Assembly (NCBI GenBank): GCA_003158175.1
Contig: PMHJ01000037.1
Span: 304,433-368,432, forward strand
Length of the DNA stretch: 64,000 bases
Source: Candidatus Cybelea septentrionalis
GTDB lineage: Bacteria > Vulcanimicrobiota > Vulcanimicrobiia > Vulcanimicrobiales > Vulcanimicrobiaceae
Direction: 5' to 3'
This document shows, one piece after another, positions 52,016 through 61,476 of the stretch (position 1 is the first letter of the stretch; every line of letters begins with the position of its first letter). A program made the position numbers and the translations under genes. The notes under the pieces are model-generated. The model was given only the letters and a program-made list of their open reading frames with translations. It was not told the origin of the DNA and did no database searches.

Positions 52016-52409
52016 CGATGTTTGCGCACGCGACGTAGTTTCCCATGTTATCCGTGCTCTTGTGAACGTTGATCGCGTACTTACCGGCCAACAGCTGGTC
52101 GATCGTGATTCCTTTGATCACCGTCGTCGAGTTTCCGTTGGCAATACTGGTCAAACCGTAGGCGACTCCGAGGATGCCGGCGCAGGTTCCGTCGTGAATA
52201 TGCGCCGGTTGAGGCCCAGCCGGACCGTTCGGAATCGCGATTACGACATTTACGGCTCCATCGGTTTGCGTAAGTGTGGCGGTGCCGTTCTCTCCCGAAC
52301 CGTTTTGCGCGCTAAGCTTGAGTGTTAGTGTGCTGGTAGCTGCCGCCGCCGGTGCAAGATAGGCCGCGCCGAGCGCGAGGCATGCGAGCAAGGAGATAAC
52401 TGTTTTCAT
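51993..52409 (-). CDS. Secreted CHRD-like protein
   Basis: 138-aa exported protein with signal peptide (~1-23, AAAA-TS). The mature domain is beta-rich with a metal-site-like QPAHIHDGTCAG and a distant cysteine (YVACANI), recalling CHRD or Cu/Zn-SOD-like folds. Opening strand TLTLKLSAQNGSGENGTATL is typical of CHRD domains. Function unknown. Confidence 0.65.
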   Translation of the reverse strand: MKTVISLLACLALGAAYLAPAAAATSTLTLKLSAQNGSGENGTATLTQTDGAVNVVIAIPNGPAGPQPAHIHDGTCAGILGVAYGLTSIANGNSTTVIKGITIDQLLAGKYAINVHKSTDNMGNYVACANIVKPASSM

Positions 52410-52448
52410 GAGCGAGCGTTTCTGCGTACGCCTGCTCGGCCCTCGCGG

Positions 52449-55379
52449 CTACTGCCGCTTGAGTGCGTCGAACCGCAGTTCGAGGTCGCCGGCCGCGGCC
52501 GCGGCTTGCTGCGTCGGGGGAGCGTCGGCCCCGTCAACGGTGTCCAGCAAGGCTACGGCAGCTTCGTTGATTCTCGTAAAGGCGGCCGTCGCGACGGCGT
52601 TGCTCCGAGCTTTGGCCGCAGCATCGTAGCTTTTATTCGCCAGCGTTGTTAGCCGCGCAGCGAGGAGGTACTGGGCTGCAAGCGCTTCGTTCGAAATGAC
52701 GACGCGAGGATCCATCAGGACGCGGAGCGAGCGCTGCATCGTGTGCCCATCGACGTCGAGGCGCACCGTGTAAACGCCCGGGAGCACCAGCGGACCCTCC
52801 GGGGTCCGCGGGGTGTCGTGCGGGACCGCCGAGATCGGCAGATCTTGGCTTAGCGCCAACGGTCGCGGTTCGCGCAGATCCCAAACGAAACGATGCATTC
52901 CTGCTGCCGTTGACGGCGTCACGAAGGGACGCTCCCAGTAGGCGGGCTTGTCGAGATGGGGGATCGGAGCCGGCGCAATGTCGTCGCTCGCGTATCTTCG
53001 CAGCAGTTGCCCGCCGCGATCGTAGAAGGAGAGAACGACGCGGTGCGCCGTCTTCACTAACGCGTAGTCTACGATTGCGCCGTCGGGCGGGTTCTCGCCC
53101 GTCGGCTCCTCCGGCGGCAAAGGCGTGTCGGTGTTCGTGCTGCGCCGCACGCGATAGGCACGCTCGGGCGCAAAGAGATAGGCCCCATTGTCATCCTGAG
53201 CCAGCCTGCCCTGAGCGGTGTCAAAGGGAAGGACGTTCGAAGCCAGCTCGCGCAGCGGCTCGACGTCGTCGAGAATCCAGAAGCCGCGGCCATGAGTCGC
53301 GACGATCAAATCGTTATCGTGGACGATGATGTCGCGCATCGACGTGTGCGGGAGATCGTTCTGCAATGACTGCCAGGTCGCACCGCCGTCGAACGAGACG
53401 TATACGCCGTTCTCGGTCGCGGCATAGAGCAGAGTTTGAACGACCGGATCCTGGCGAACGGCGTTGACTGGTTGATCGGGCAGACCGTTCACGGAGAGTT
53501 TCCACGTCCGTCCGCCGTCATGCGTCACATAGACGTACGGGTGCAGATCGTTCAAACGAAACCGGTTGACGGCGACGAAAGCCGTCTCGTCGTCGAAGCG
53601 CGAAGCTTCGATCTGCGAGATCTTACTCCACGGCGTCAACCCGAGCGGCGTAATATTCGTCCAGTGAGCCTGTGCTGAGCCCGTCGAAGCATCGCGCGCG
53701 ATCCACACGAGGCCGTCATCCGTCCCTGCCCAGATCGTTCCGCGATGCGCGTATGAGGGCGCGAGCGCGTAGACCACGCCGCGATGCGTACCTTTGGCCG
53801 GATCGTCATTCTCGAACGCACCGAGCGCCGGCGGAACGCCGGGATTCTGACGTGTCAGGTCGGGGCTGATCGCGTGCCAGCGTTGGCCTCCGTCGTCGGT
53901 TGCGAAAACGACGTTCGTGCCGAAGTACAGGCGACGCCGGTCGAAATGATCGAATGCGATCGGCTCGGTACGCACCGTGCGGTACTGCTTGGATGGCAGC
54001 GCGATCGGAGAGACTTCTTGGGTCTGGTCGGTACGCTCGTCGTGTTTTTCGACTTTGCCGCCGAACGTGATGCCGGGGTGCAGCGGATCGGGAACGACGT
54101 AGCCGTACTCTTGCGCGCCGACGGTATGCCAATCGCGTTGCGTTACTTCACCCCAGTTGCCGCGGCTGATCACGCACGCCGAGCCGCTCTCCTGTTGACC
54201 GCCGCAAATCCAATACGGAAAGCGATCGTCGGCATTGACGTGGTACATCTGCGCCGTCGGCTGATTGTACCAAGAGCTCCAGGTTGCGCCGCCGTCGACG
54301 CTGATCGTCGCGCCTTGGTCGCTGGCCAAGGCGACGATCTCCGGATTGCGCGGATTGATCCAGACGGTATGATAGTCGTCGCCGCCCGGTGCGCCTTTTA
54401 TTGCGACGAGCGTCTTCCCGCCATCGGCAGAGCGATAGGTCGACGTGTTCGTGAGATAGACGATTTGCGGATTCGTTGGATCGACCGCCAGCGAGACGAG
54501 ATCATCGCCGCGCTGCGCGATCTCGTCGGCATTATTGACGAGCGTGAAGTGGGCGCCGGCATCATCGCTGCGATAGAGGGCTCCCGCCTCGTCGCCTTTG
54601 GCTTCTACGTCTGCGTAAACGTAAACCACCCTCGCGTCGCTGGGTGCGACGGCTAGTTCGGTGCGGCCTATGCGCTCGGGCAGGCCGGTTGTCAGCTGCG
54701 TCCAGCTCGTGCCGCCGTCACTCGACTTGAAGACTCCGCTTCCCGGCATCTCGAACGAGGCGCCGATCTCCCACGGCGCTTGGCGAGCCGCCCAAAGGGT
54801 CGCATACACGACGTTTGGGTCGTTGGGATCGATGACGACGTCGAAGGCGCCGACGTTCTCGTTCTTATAGAGAATCTGCGCGAACGTCGCGCCGCCGTCG
54901 AGCGAGCGATAGACGCCGCGTTGCGCGTTTGGGCCATACGGATGGCCGAGCACGCCGACGAACAGCCGGTTTGCGTTCCTCGGATCGACGGCAATCGAAG
55001 CGATCTGCTGGCCGTCGCGCAGGCCGAGGTGCATCCACGTATCGCCCCCGTCACCGGACTTGTACATCCCGTCGCCGACGGCGAGGTCGGGCCGCTGCAA
55101 GCCCTCTCCGCTGCCCGCATAGATGATCCGTGGGTCGCTTGGCGCAACCGCGAGCGCTCCGATCGAGCCGGTTGGCTCTCGATCGAAGATAGGGACCCAG
55201 GTGCGCCCCGCATCTTCGCTCTTCCAAATGCCGCCATTGACCGCGGCAATGTAAAAGAGATTCGGCCGCGCGCCGACACCATCGATCGCGACGGTTCGTC
55301 CCCCGCGCAGCGGGCCGACGAATCGCCAATGCATTCCTTGGTAGAGCGCCGTCGTTACGGCAATGGCGGCGAGCGTCAA
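52449..55379 (-). CDS. Large sortilin/BNR-type beta-propeller protein
   Basis: 976-aa exported protein. A short hydrophobic N-terminus precedes many BNR/sortilin-like Asp-box repeats (GGIWKSEDAGRTWVPIF, GMYKSGDGGDTWMHLG, GVYRSLDGGATFAQI, GVFKSSDGGTSWTQL, GVYVSFDGGATWQSL). The C-terminal ~250 residues hold beta-sandwich-like and helical segments. Such proteins are annotated as glycosyl-hydrolase-like or VPS10/sortilin-like; catalytic function is uncertain. TTG 55379 overlaps the YkgJ-type stop (TTGA) and is preferred to readings that extend through that gene. Two in-frame insertions of a dispersed repeat (FDTAQGRLAQDD and STGSAQAH peptides) are visible. Confidence 0.8.
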   Translation of the reverse strand: MTLAAIAVTTALYQGMHWRFVGPLRGGRTVAIDGVGARPNLFYIAAVNGGIWKSEDAGRTWVPIFDREPTGSIGALAVAPSDPRIIYAGSGEGLQRPDLAVGDGMYKSGDGGDTWMHLGLRDGQQIASIAVDPRNANRLFVGVLGHPYGPNAQRGVYRSLDGGATFAQILYKNENVGAFDVVIDPNDPNVVYATLWAARQAPWEIGASFEMPGSGVFKSSDGGTSWTQLTTGLPERIGRTELAVAPSDARVVYVYADVEAKGDEAGALYRSDDAGAHFTLVNNADEIAQRGDDLVSLAVDPTNPQIVYLTNTSTYRSADGGKTLVAIKGAPGGDDYHTVWINPRNPEIVALASDQGATISVDGGATWSSWYNQPTAQMYHVNADDRFPYWICGGQQESGSACVISRGNWGEVTQRDWHTVGAQEYGYVVPDPLHPGITFGGKVEKHDERTDQTQEVSPIALPSKQYRTVRTEPIAFDHFDRRRLYFGTNVVFATDDGGQRWHAISPDLTRQNPGVPPALGAFENDDPAKGTHRGVVYALAPSYAHRGTIWAGTDDGLVWIARDASTGSAQAHWTNITPLGLTPWSKISQIEASRFDDETAFVAVNRFRLNDLHPYVYVTHDGGRTWKLSVNGLPDQPVNAVRQDPVVQTLLYAATENGVYVSFDGGATWQSLQNDLPHTSMRDIIVHDNDLIVATHGRGFWILDDVEPLRELASNVLPFDTAQGRLAQDDNGAYLFAPERAYRVRRSTNTDTPLPPEEPTGENPPDGAIVDYALVKTAHRVVLSFYDRGGQLLRRYASDDIAPAPIPHLDKPAYWERPFVTPSTAAGMHRFVWDLREPRPLALSQDLPISAVPHDTPRTPEGPLVLPGVYTVRLDVDGHTMQRSLRVLMDPRVVISNEALAAQYLLAARLTTLANKSYDAAAKARSNAVATAAFTRINEAAVALLDTVDGADAPPTQQAAAAAGDLELRFDALKRQ
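53183..53232 (-). repeat. Dispersed repeat, copy inside the propeller gene
   Basis: The minus strand reads CCCTTTGACACCGCTCAGGG then CAGGCTGGCTCAGGATGACA, a variant of the CTTCGACAGGCTCAG family common as an intergenic repeat in high-GC genomes. Here it is translated as FDTAQGRLAQDD without breaking the frame. Confidence 0.6.
53661..53692 (-). repeat. Dispersed repeat, second copy inside the propeller gene
   Basis: The minus strand contains CTTCGACGGGCTCAGCACAG followed by GCTCACTGG, matching the same CTTCGACAGGCTCAG family. It is translated in frame as part of ASTGSAQAHW. Confidence 0.6.
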
Positions 55380-56059
55380 AGGCGCTTGCCGTTGGGGCTG
55401 CGGCCGCGTCGCTTGGGTTGGAACGCCGGCCCGACCTTCCAGGCCGTCTTTCGCGGTAACGCCGTGTCCACGTCGCCGCATCCGATGGGCGTGAAATCGC
55501 GGCAGTCGTGCGGGCGCGCTTCGTAAATGCCGCAGTAATGCCGGCCGCTGCGCGATCCCATGAGAAAGACGCATTGGTCGGCGAGATCGTCGCCAACTTT
55601 ACGCAGCCATCCAACGTGAAAGCCGTCGGCCGATGGTCGCTCGACCACGTACCGGCGCAACGTTTCCTCGTAGGTCATTCCGAAGTGACCGGCGATGCGT
55701 TCGACATCGGCCCTGCTCACGAAGGGCTCGTAGCCGCTGCAACACTCCGCACACCCTGGCGGGCACGCGATGTTCTCGGGCAGGTCCTTGAGGTGCCGGC
55801 GGGCGAGCTCGATCACTTTGCCGACCGCCGCAACGAACTCCGGATCGTCGTTGTACTTATAAACCCATTCGCGATGGGTGATCTCATTCGCATTGTAAAA
55901 GCGCGTGATTTTTTCGTCGTACTCCACCGTAATGTGCTCTTCGTCAATTTCGATCTTGTTGACGTGGTCGAGCGGGCGAGCGTCGAGCAGATCCGGGTGC
56001 GTCGGTTGCCCGGTACGGCGAGTATAGTTTCGTAACGTGGTGAGGTCGATCGTCTCCAT
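55376..56059 (-). CDS. YkgJ-family cysteine-cluster protein
   Basis: 227-aa cytosolic protein. A cysteine cluster CPPGCAECC (C99, C103, C106, C107) and the later YCGIYEARPHDCRDFTPIGC match the Fe-S or zinc-binding YkgJ/FliB-like family. The N-terminal ~95 residues are helical (VAAVGKVIELARRHLKDLP). Biochemical role unknown. ATG 56059 (METIDLTTLR) is preferred over a longer frame that starts upstream with Arg-rich residues. It is translationally coupled to the propeller gene. Confidence 0.8.
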   Translation of the reverse strand: METIDLTTLRNYTRRTGQPTHPDLLDARPLDHVNKIEIDEEHITVEYDEKITRFYNANEITHREWVYKYNDDPEFVAAVGKVIELARRHLKDLPENIACPPGCAECCSGYEPFVSRADVERIAGHFGMTYEETLRRYVVERPSADGFHVGWLRKVGDDLADQCVFLMGSRSGRHYCGIYEARPHDCRDFTPIGCGDVDTALPRKTAWKVGPAFQPKRRGRSPNGKRL

Positions 56060-56122
56060 AAGGCTTCTTCGATTCCCGCGTCTTGCGGGTACGGCCTTCG
56101 CCGATATCAAAAGAGCCGACCC

Positions 56123-57076
56123 ATGCAAACGGCTATCGGCGTCGACCTGGGCGCGTCTCACGTCGCGGCTGCGGTGGTTACCGACGATGGAGCGATTCAC
56201 GTCCAACATGAAGAGGATCTCGAAGACCTTCGTTTCGAGGCCGTTGTCGCGGCGGTCGAAGCGATGGTCGGACTGGCGCTCAAAGACACGGGGAACGTCG
56301 CCGGCATCGGCATTGGTGCACCCGGCAATATCGATGCCGCTTCCGGGGCCGTGCTCTACAGCCCCAACTTCGGCTGGACGAACGTACCGCTGGGTGACGC
56401 GTTGCGCAAGAAGTTTGCTCCACCGGTATTCGTCGCCAACGATGCCAGGTGCGCGACGCTAGGCGAGTTTACGTTCGGTACCGGCGTGGGCTGCAAAGAC
56501 TTCGCGCTCCTCACCCTAGGAACGGGCATCGGTGGAGGCATTGTTGGCGGGGGCAAGCTGCTGCTCGGAAACCGTTGGGGTGCGGGCGAGATCGGACACC
56601 ATCAAATTCGGCCGACGGATGGGTTCATCTGCGCCTGCGGAAAGACCGGCTGCTTCGAGGCGCAGGCCTCGGGTACCGGATTGATTCGACATGCGTTCGC
56701 AGTCGCGCCCTCCTTTCCACGCAGTTCGCTGCTCGACGCGCCGCGCCTCAAGCTCAGCTCGAAAAAGATTCGCAAAGCGGCGCAGGCCGGCGACGCTCAC
56801 GCCCTTGCCGCCTGGAATAATTTCATCGGCGATCTTGCCATCGGCTTGGCAAACGTGATCGCATTCGTCAATCCCGAGAAAATAGCGATCGGCGGCGGCG
56901 TCTCGACCTCCGGTGACTTTATGCTTGATGCCGTGCGGCCGCGCGTCGACGCGCTGACAACGATGGTTCCGAAGGGCACGACGGAGATCGTCATCGCTTC
57001 GCTCGGCAACGACGCCGGGCAAGTCGGAGCGGCGACGATGGCGTTTCACGGAGGGTTGACTGCCGTTGCGGTATAG
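56123..57076 (+). CDS. ROK family sugar kinase (glucokinase-like)
   Basis: 317-aa ASKHA kinase. Phosphate loop [15 protein letters not shown]; substrate/ATP motifs [17 protein letters not shown] and [19 protein letters not shown] histidine in [10 protein letters not shown]; zinc motif [15 protein letters not shown]. This is the glucokinase/hexokinase branch, though N-acetylhexosamine kinases share it. Cytosolic glycolytic entry role likely. Its end overlaps the next gene by 11 bp. Confidence 0.9.
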   Translation: MQTAIGVDLGASHVAAAVVTDDGAIHVQHEEDLEDLRFEAVVAAVEAMVGLALKDTGNVAGIGIGAPGNIDAASGAVLYSPNFGWTNVPLGDALRKKFAPPVFVANDARCATLGEFTFGTGVGCKDFALLTLGTGIGGGIVGGGKLLLGNRWGAGEIGHHQIRPTDGFICACGKTGCFEAQASGTGLIRHAFAVAPSFPRSSLLDAPRLKLSSKKIRKAAQAGDAHALAAWNNFIGDLAIGLANVIAFVNPEKIAIGGGVSTSGDFMLDAVRPRVDALTTMVPKGTTEIVIASLGNDAGQVGAATMAFHGGLTAVAV

Positions 57077-58460
57077 CCGTTTCTTCCTTGCGATCCTATT
57101 AGCGCTGGGAACGTCTCCCGCGCGCTCCCAGAGCGGAGACTCGATTAATAAGATTCGCCACATCGTGATCATCATGCAAGAGAACCGCTCGTTCGACACA
57201 TATTTCGGAACGTTTCCCGGGGCCGACGGCATTCCGATGAGCAACGGCGTTCCGACGGTCTGCGTTCCCGCCCCGGCCGGCGCATGCGTTCGGCCCTTCC
57301 ACGACTCAGCCGACCTCAACCGAGGCGGCCCGCATAATGTCAAGGCAGCGATTACCGACGTCGACGGCGGAAGCATGGATGGTTTCGTGCGGGCCGCGCA
57401 ACGCCGGAGGCGCGGAGTTTGCCGCGACCCCAATGCTCCCAACTGCGGGGGCACGGTTGAGGTCATGGGATACCACGACGGGCGCGAGCTTCGCAACTAT
57501 TGGAAGTACGCGCGCGACTTCGTGCTCCAGGATCGCCTCTTCGAGCCGAATGCGTCGTGGAGTTTACCGCAGCACCTCTTCATGGTCTCCGGATGGTCGG
57601 CGTGGTGCAAGCAAATCGGCAATCCGATGAGCTGCATCAATGAGCTGGAGTCACCGGATTTTCCGCCGGATTTCCGTTCCGCCAATCCGCGCTTCCGGCC
57701 GCCCGGCGCAGGCCGGCCCGATTATGCATGGACCGATCTGACATACCTTTTGCACGCGCATCACGTTAGTTGGGCGTACTACGTCATGCGTGGAAACGAA
57801 CCGGATTGCGCCAACAACGAAGAAGACTGCGGTCCGGTGCAGCAAAAAGCCAACACGCCGGGCATATGGAACCCGCTGCCCTTCTTCGATACCGTCAAGC
57901 GCGATGGCGAGCTCGGCAACATTCGCGACTTGCGCGATTTTTACGCAGCCGCGGCCAACGGCACGCTGCCGAGCGTGGTGTGGATTACGCCGGCGGGATC
58001 CTACAGCGAACATCCGCCGGCGCTCGTTAGCCGCGGTCAAGCCTACGTCACGGGGCTCATCAACGCGCTCATGCGCAGCCCGGATTGGAAGAGCACCGCG
58101 ATTTTTCTCACCTGGGACGATTGGGGCGGCTTCTACGACCACGTCGTCCCGCCGCGAGTCGATGAGAACGGCTACGGGCTTCGCGTGCCCGGAATCGTGA
58201 TCGGCCCCTACGCGCGCCGCGCTTTCATCGACCACCAGACGCTCAGCCATGATGCCTACATCAAGTTCATCGAAGACGACTTTCTCGCCGGGCAGCGCAT
58301 CGATCCGCAAACCGACGGACGGCCCGACCAGCGGCCTACCGTACGCGAGAACGTCCCCATCCTCGGCGACCTGCGCAAGGACTTCGATTTTCACCAGACA
58401 CCACGCGCGCCGGAGATTCTTCCCGGCGGCATCATCTGGAACGGCGAACCGGCCCAATAG
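57066..58460 (+). CDS. Secreted phosphoesterase (AcpA / phospholipase C type)
   Basis: 464-aa exported enzyme of the PF04185 phosphoesterase family. Signal peptide ~1-21 ([16 protein letters not shown]). Active-site opening [20 protein letters not shown] with the metal-binding Glu-Asn, then YALL-type core [25 protein letters not shown], and the closing [17 protein letters not shown] metal cluster. It hydrolyses phosphate esters or phospholipid head groups outside the cytoplasm. TTG 57066 lies within the ROK gene end. Confidence 0.88.
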   Translation: MRYSRFFLAILLALGTSPARSQSGDSINKIRHIVIIMQENRSFDTYFGTFPGADGIPMSNGVPTVCVPAPAGACVRPFHDSADLNRGGPHNVKAAITDVDGGSMDGFVRAAQRRRRGVCRDPNAPNCGGTVEVMGYHDGRELRNYWKYARDFVLQDRLFEPNASWSLPQHLFMVSGWSAWCKQIGNPMSCINELESPDFPPDFRSANPRFRPPGAGRPDYAWTDLTYLLHAHHVSWAYYVMRGNEPDCANNEEDCGPVQQKANTPGIWNPLPFFDTVKRDGELGNIRDLRDFYAAAANGTLPSVVWITPAGSYSEHPPALVSRGQAYVTGLINALMRSPDWKSTAIFLTWDDWGGFYDHVVPPRVDENGYGLRVPGIVIGPYARRAFIDHQTLSHDAYIKFIEDDFLAGQRIDPQTDGRPDQRPTVRENVPILGDLRKDFDFHQTPRAPEILPGGIIWNGEPAQ

Positions 58461-58489
58461 CATTTCCTGGTGCGGGCCAGCAGCGTCTC

Positions 58490-58520
58490 CCAGTGTCAGC
58501 CTGAGCCTGTCGAAGGGTGA
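58490..58520. repeat. Dispersed repeat, intergenic copy
   Basis: Plus strand CAGTGTCAGCCTGAGCCTGT then CGAAGGGTGAC; its complement begins CCCTTCGACAGGCTCAG. This is the same family as the two copies inside the propeller gene, here in its usual intergenic setting between two convergent genes. Confidence 0.7.
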
Positions 58521-58538
58521 CGTAGCTCCGAACTTCCG

Positions 58539-59705
58539 CTAAACTGCGGCGGCGGTTTGCAGCAGCGCGGTTTCCGTAATTTCTGAGATCAGCGCGGCGA
58601 TGCGCCGCGAGCTGTGGCGTGGCGCGACGACTTCTTGGTTGTGGCGGATCATCTCGAGCCGGTCGGGAGCATCGATGAGTGTCTTCACTGCGCGCACGAC
58701 TGCCGCCGCGCCGTTAAGCGCGATCAAACCGAGGCCATTGGCGCGCACGAAGTCGACGTTGCCGCGTTCCTGTCCGGGAACGTAGTCGTACACGATGATG
58801 GGAAGCTGTACGGCATTCGCCTCGGCGAGCGCGCCAGGGCCCGCCTTAGTAACGAGAAGGTCGACGGCGCGAAAATACTCCGGAATCTTGTCGGTGAAGC
58901 CGAGGACGTGCATCGGCGTCGGCAACGATCGGGCGAGCTCTTTGAGCCGGGCCTCGAGTGGTTCGTTGCGGCCGCAGACCACGACGAGCTCGATGGGAAG
59001 CTTGGCCTTTGCCAGAGCGAGTGCCGTCGAGAGGAGCTTCCCGCCCCCTTCGCCGCCCGCCATCAGCATTACGACCGGCGTCTTTTCGCCTGGCAGATTA
59101 AGCTGCTCGCGCAGGCTCGCCTTGCTTCCTGTGACGTCGTCAAATTTCGGATGGATCGGATGGCCGAGCAGATGCAAACGCCGCGTCGGCACGGCGCGCG
59201 AGAGCGCGCGTTGATAGACTTCGCGGGCCGGAACGACGACGGCATCGACGTTCGGGACGAGCCACGACTCATGAACCTTGCCGAGATCAGTGATGACGGT
59301 GATCACCGGCACGTGTTGCATATGCGCGTCGTCGCGCGCTCGCATCGCAGCGTGGTTGAGCAGGGGATGAACCGAAACGATGACGTCGGGCTGGTAACTG
59401 ATGAAGAGGTCGCGTAAGCGCTCGCGGTAGAGCGGCTCGCAGAAGCGCACCAGCGCGCGGTAGCGCCGGCGTCCGTTGGTGGCGTAGTAGAGCGCGCCGT
59501 AGACCGGCGGAGCGTAGCGCAGGGCCATGCTGTATCCGAGCCCGAGCTGCGTGAGCGGGAAGGCGCAATGGGCTGCGACATCCTCGATCCGCGTTTCGAA
59601 CGGGTGGTGGGCGCCGGACTCTTCCAGGGCGGCCACAATCGCGTTCGCGGCGCTGCGGTGACCGCCGCCCGTGTCCGAGATCAAGAGAAGCGCCCGTTTG
59701 GCCAT
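58539..59705 (-). CDS. GT28-type lipid glycosyltransferase (MGDG synthase / UgtP-like)
   Basis: 388-aa glycosyltransferase. N-terminal LLLISDTGGGHRSAANAIVA is the MGDG-synthase-like acceptor loop; DVIVSVHPLLNHAAM and PVITVITDLGKVHESWLVPN follow. The C-terminal half has HLLGHPIHPKFDD, MLMAGGEGGGKLLSTALAL and the nucleotide-sugar loop VTKAGPGALAEANAVQLPII. It probably transfers a hexose to diacylglycerol at the membrane. It lies 11 bases after the fatty-acid-hydroxylase-like gene; a joint role in membrane-lipid modification is likely. Confidence 0.88.
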   Translation of the reverse strand: MAKRALLLISDTGGGHRSAANAIVAALEESGAHHPFETRIEDVAAHCAFPLTQLGLGYSMALRYAPPVYGALYYATNGRRRYRALVRFCEPLYRERLRDLFISYQPDVIVSVHPLLNHAAMRARDDAHMQHVPVITVITDLGKVHESWLVPNVDAVVVPAREVYQRALSRAVPTRRLHLLGHPIHPKFDDVTGSKASLREQLNLPGEKTPVVMLMAGGEGGGKLLSTALALAKAKLPIELVVVCGRNEPLEARLKELARSLPTPMHVLGFTDKIPEYFRAVDLLVTKAGPGALAEANAVQLPIIVYDYVPGQERGNVDFVRANGLGLIALNGAAAVVRAVKTLIDAPDRLEMIRHNQEVVAPRHSSRRIAALISEITETALLQTAAAV

Positions 59706-59716
59706 AGGACCCCCGA

Positions 59717-60244
59717 TTAAGCTCTGGCCGGAACCCTCCTCGTCGAGCGCCGGCCGGCATTTCGCGCCCGGCGGCCCGTTGGTGCGAGCCACGCCAGAAG
59801 CGCTCGAGCCGGCGCGTCGTAGAACCGGAAGATATCGCCAAACTCGACTTCGGGGTTTCGGTGGTGCCCGTCGTGGTCCTCGGGAAGGACGATTCCCAGA
59901 GGGCGCAAGAGGGCGCGAACCCGTTCTGGGGTCCGCCAGCCTAGCTCCGTCGTATGACGCCACCAGACGTGGACCTGTCCTAAGCCGAGAGCGGCAACGG
60001 CACCAGGCCACGAAAGGCGCCAGAGGAAAGCGGCGACGATAATGTATGGAACGGCGCCGAGAACCCCGTCGAGCAAGACCGCCGGATCGGTCGACAGCAC
60101 GGCGTGATCGAAGTACGGGCGCCGCCGGTCGTGATGCGTGCGCAAGTGCAGCGTGAACCACAGATGCTGCGGAACGTGATAAAAGAAAGTCGAACCAAAG
60201 TCTCCCACGACGAGCGTGACGATGAGAGCCGTAATGAAGGACAT
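59717..60244 (-). CDS. Fatty-acid hydroxylase/sterol-desaturase-like membrane protein
   Basis: 175-aa membrane protein with about three helices and the diiron-type histidine clusters of the fatty-acid hydroxylase superfamily: YHVPQHLWFTLHLRTHHD (H23, H27, H33, H37, H38), HVWWRHTTE and EDHDGHHRNPE. Shorter than typical members, but all His boxes are present. Likely hydroxylates or desaturates an acyl chain or lipid. Its start overlaps the divergent lytic-transglycosylase start region. Confidence 0.8.
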   Translation of the reverse strand: MSFITALIVTLVVGDFGSTFFYHVPQHLWFTLHLRTHHDRRRPYFDHAVLSTDPAVLLDGVLGAVPYIIVAAFLWRLSWPGAVAALGLGQVHVWWRHTTELGWRTPERVRALLRPLGIVLPEDHDGHHRNPEVEFGDIFRFYDAPARALLAWLAPTGRRARNAGRRSTRRVPARA

Positions 60245-60950
60245 GCGTTTCGCCCCCTTATGCGGCGGATTCCCAATTCATTGTGTCTCGTTTGCAGCGG
60301 CTGTAATTTTGTCCGGTTGCACGTTACCTACCATATACCATACCAATGCCCGACCAATCGCGCCGCCCCAGTTGCAGCGGGCTTTTAATATCGTGTTAAG
60401 CTGGCCGTCGCCCGCCGACGTCGACGCACTAAAAGGCGCCTTCCTGATTCGCGACGGGGCCGCCGTCGGCGCTGCGGAACTCGCCATTGCGCGCGCAATT
60501 CTACGGACTAATCCTCGGCTGCAACCGGCCTACGCATTGCTGTTTGCAGGAGCAACGGCGCGCGCCGCCCGCAGCCATTTGCTTCCTCCGGAGTTCCTCG
60601 GCGCAACGCTCTTGCAAGAATCGGCGTACGATCCGCAGGCCCTGTCCACGGCCGGCGCGATCGGCATCGCTCAGTTCATGCCGGAGACGGCCGCGGACGT
60701 CGGCGTGAATCCATACGACCCCTTTGAGTCGATCGAAGCGGCGGCGGCGCTCATCGCCGGGTACGTCGATGCGTACCGTGGGCGTTACGCCGATCCGTAT
60801 TCGGCCGCGCTGGCGGCATATAACGCCGGCCCTGTCGCCGTTGCGCGGTATCGTGGGGTTCCGCCCTATACGGAAACGCGCGAATACATCGCGCTGATTT
60901 ACGAGCGCTGGGCCCGCATCGTCTCGTACGAGCGCACCGGCGGAAATTGA
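60234..60950 (+). CDS. Lytic transglycosylase (SLT domain) lipoprotein
   Basis: 238-aa exported lytic transglycosylase. Signal region with lipobox VILSGC. The SLT domain has the catalytic Glu in ATLLQESAYDPQALSTAGAI (QES motif) followed by IAQFMPETAADVGVNPYDP and AALAAYNAGPVAVARYRG. It cleaves peptidoglycan glycan strands to 1,6-anhydro products. ATG 60234 is chosen; GTG 60216, ATG 60222 and ATG 60243 are also in frame, and the start region overlaps the opposite gene start. Confidence 0.88.
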   Translation: MKDMRFAPLCGGFPIHCVSFAAAVILSGCTLPTIYHTNARPIAPPQLQRAFNIVLSWPSPADVDALKGAFLIRDGAAVGAAELAIARAILRTNPRLQPAYALLFAGATARAARSHLLPPEFLGATLLQESAYDPQALSTAGAIGIAQFMPETAADVGVNPYDPFESIEAAAALIAGYVDAYRGRYADPYSAALAAYNAGPVAVARYRGVPPYTETREYIALIYERWARIVSYERTGGN

Positions 60951-60992
60951 GATGGGAGGTGGAAGCCTATCCGCCATCGGGAGGTAGTCGAG

Positions 60993-61472
60993 ATGCGTTC
61001 GCCCCTACGTGTCGCGCTCGTTGCGATGCTCGCCGTTGCGGTGGGCGGATGCGCCTTGCAGGCGAGTCCGGCGGACGGCTTGCGATTCGAGGCGCCGCGC
61101 GGCTGGCAAGCGTCGCCGGGGATAATGGGTTACATGCAGTTCTGGCGGCCGCCGAATAACGAGCGGGAAATACTCATGCTCTTCAAGTCGCCTCGGCCGA
61201 TGCAGACGAACGAGATCTTCTCAAAGTCCAACTTGCAAGGCACGATGAAAGACGTGACGGTCGTTACGCAGCAACCGATCAAGATTTGTGGTACGCAGCC
61301 CGCAAAGTACGTCCGAGCACGAGGCTCTTCGTCTGAGGGTCCGATCGATATCGAGACCGTGGCCACAATCATAGGAGGCTCCAGTTATTTTGCCGTGTAC
61401 GTGCGCCCCATCGTCGTCCAGCCCAACCCCATAGCACTCGCGGCGTTGCGAGAAGCCTGCCCGAAACCGTGA
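60993..61472 (+). CDS. Lipoprotein of unknown function
   Basis: 159-aa predicted lipoprotein with lipobox AVGGC (Cys ~20). The mature domain resembles a small alpha/beta unit beginning DGLRFEAPRGWQASPG and ending ALREACPKP, with an internal IKICGTQPAKYV. No family assigned. It is downstream of the transglycosylase gene and 4 bases before a permease gene. Confidence 0.65.
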   Translation: MRSPLRVALVAMLAVAVGGCALQASPADGLRFEAPRGWQASPGIMGYMQFWRPPNNEREILMLFKSPRPMQTNEIFSKSNLQGTMKDVTVVTQQPIKICGTQPAKYVRARGSSSEGPIDIETVATIIGGSSYFAVYVRPIVVQPNPIALAALREACPKP

Positions 61473-61476
61473 TCGC

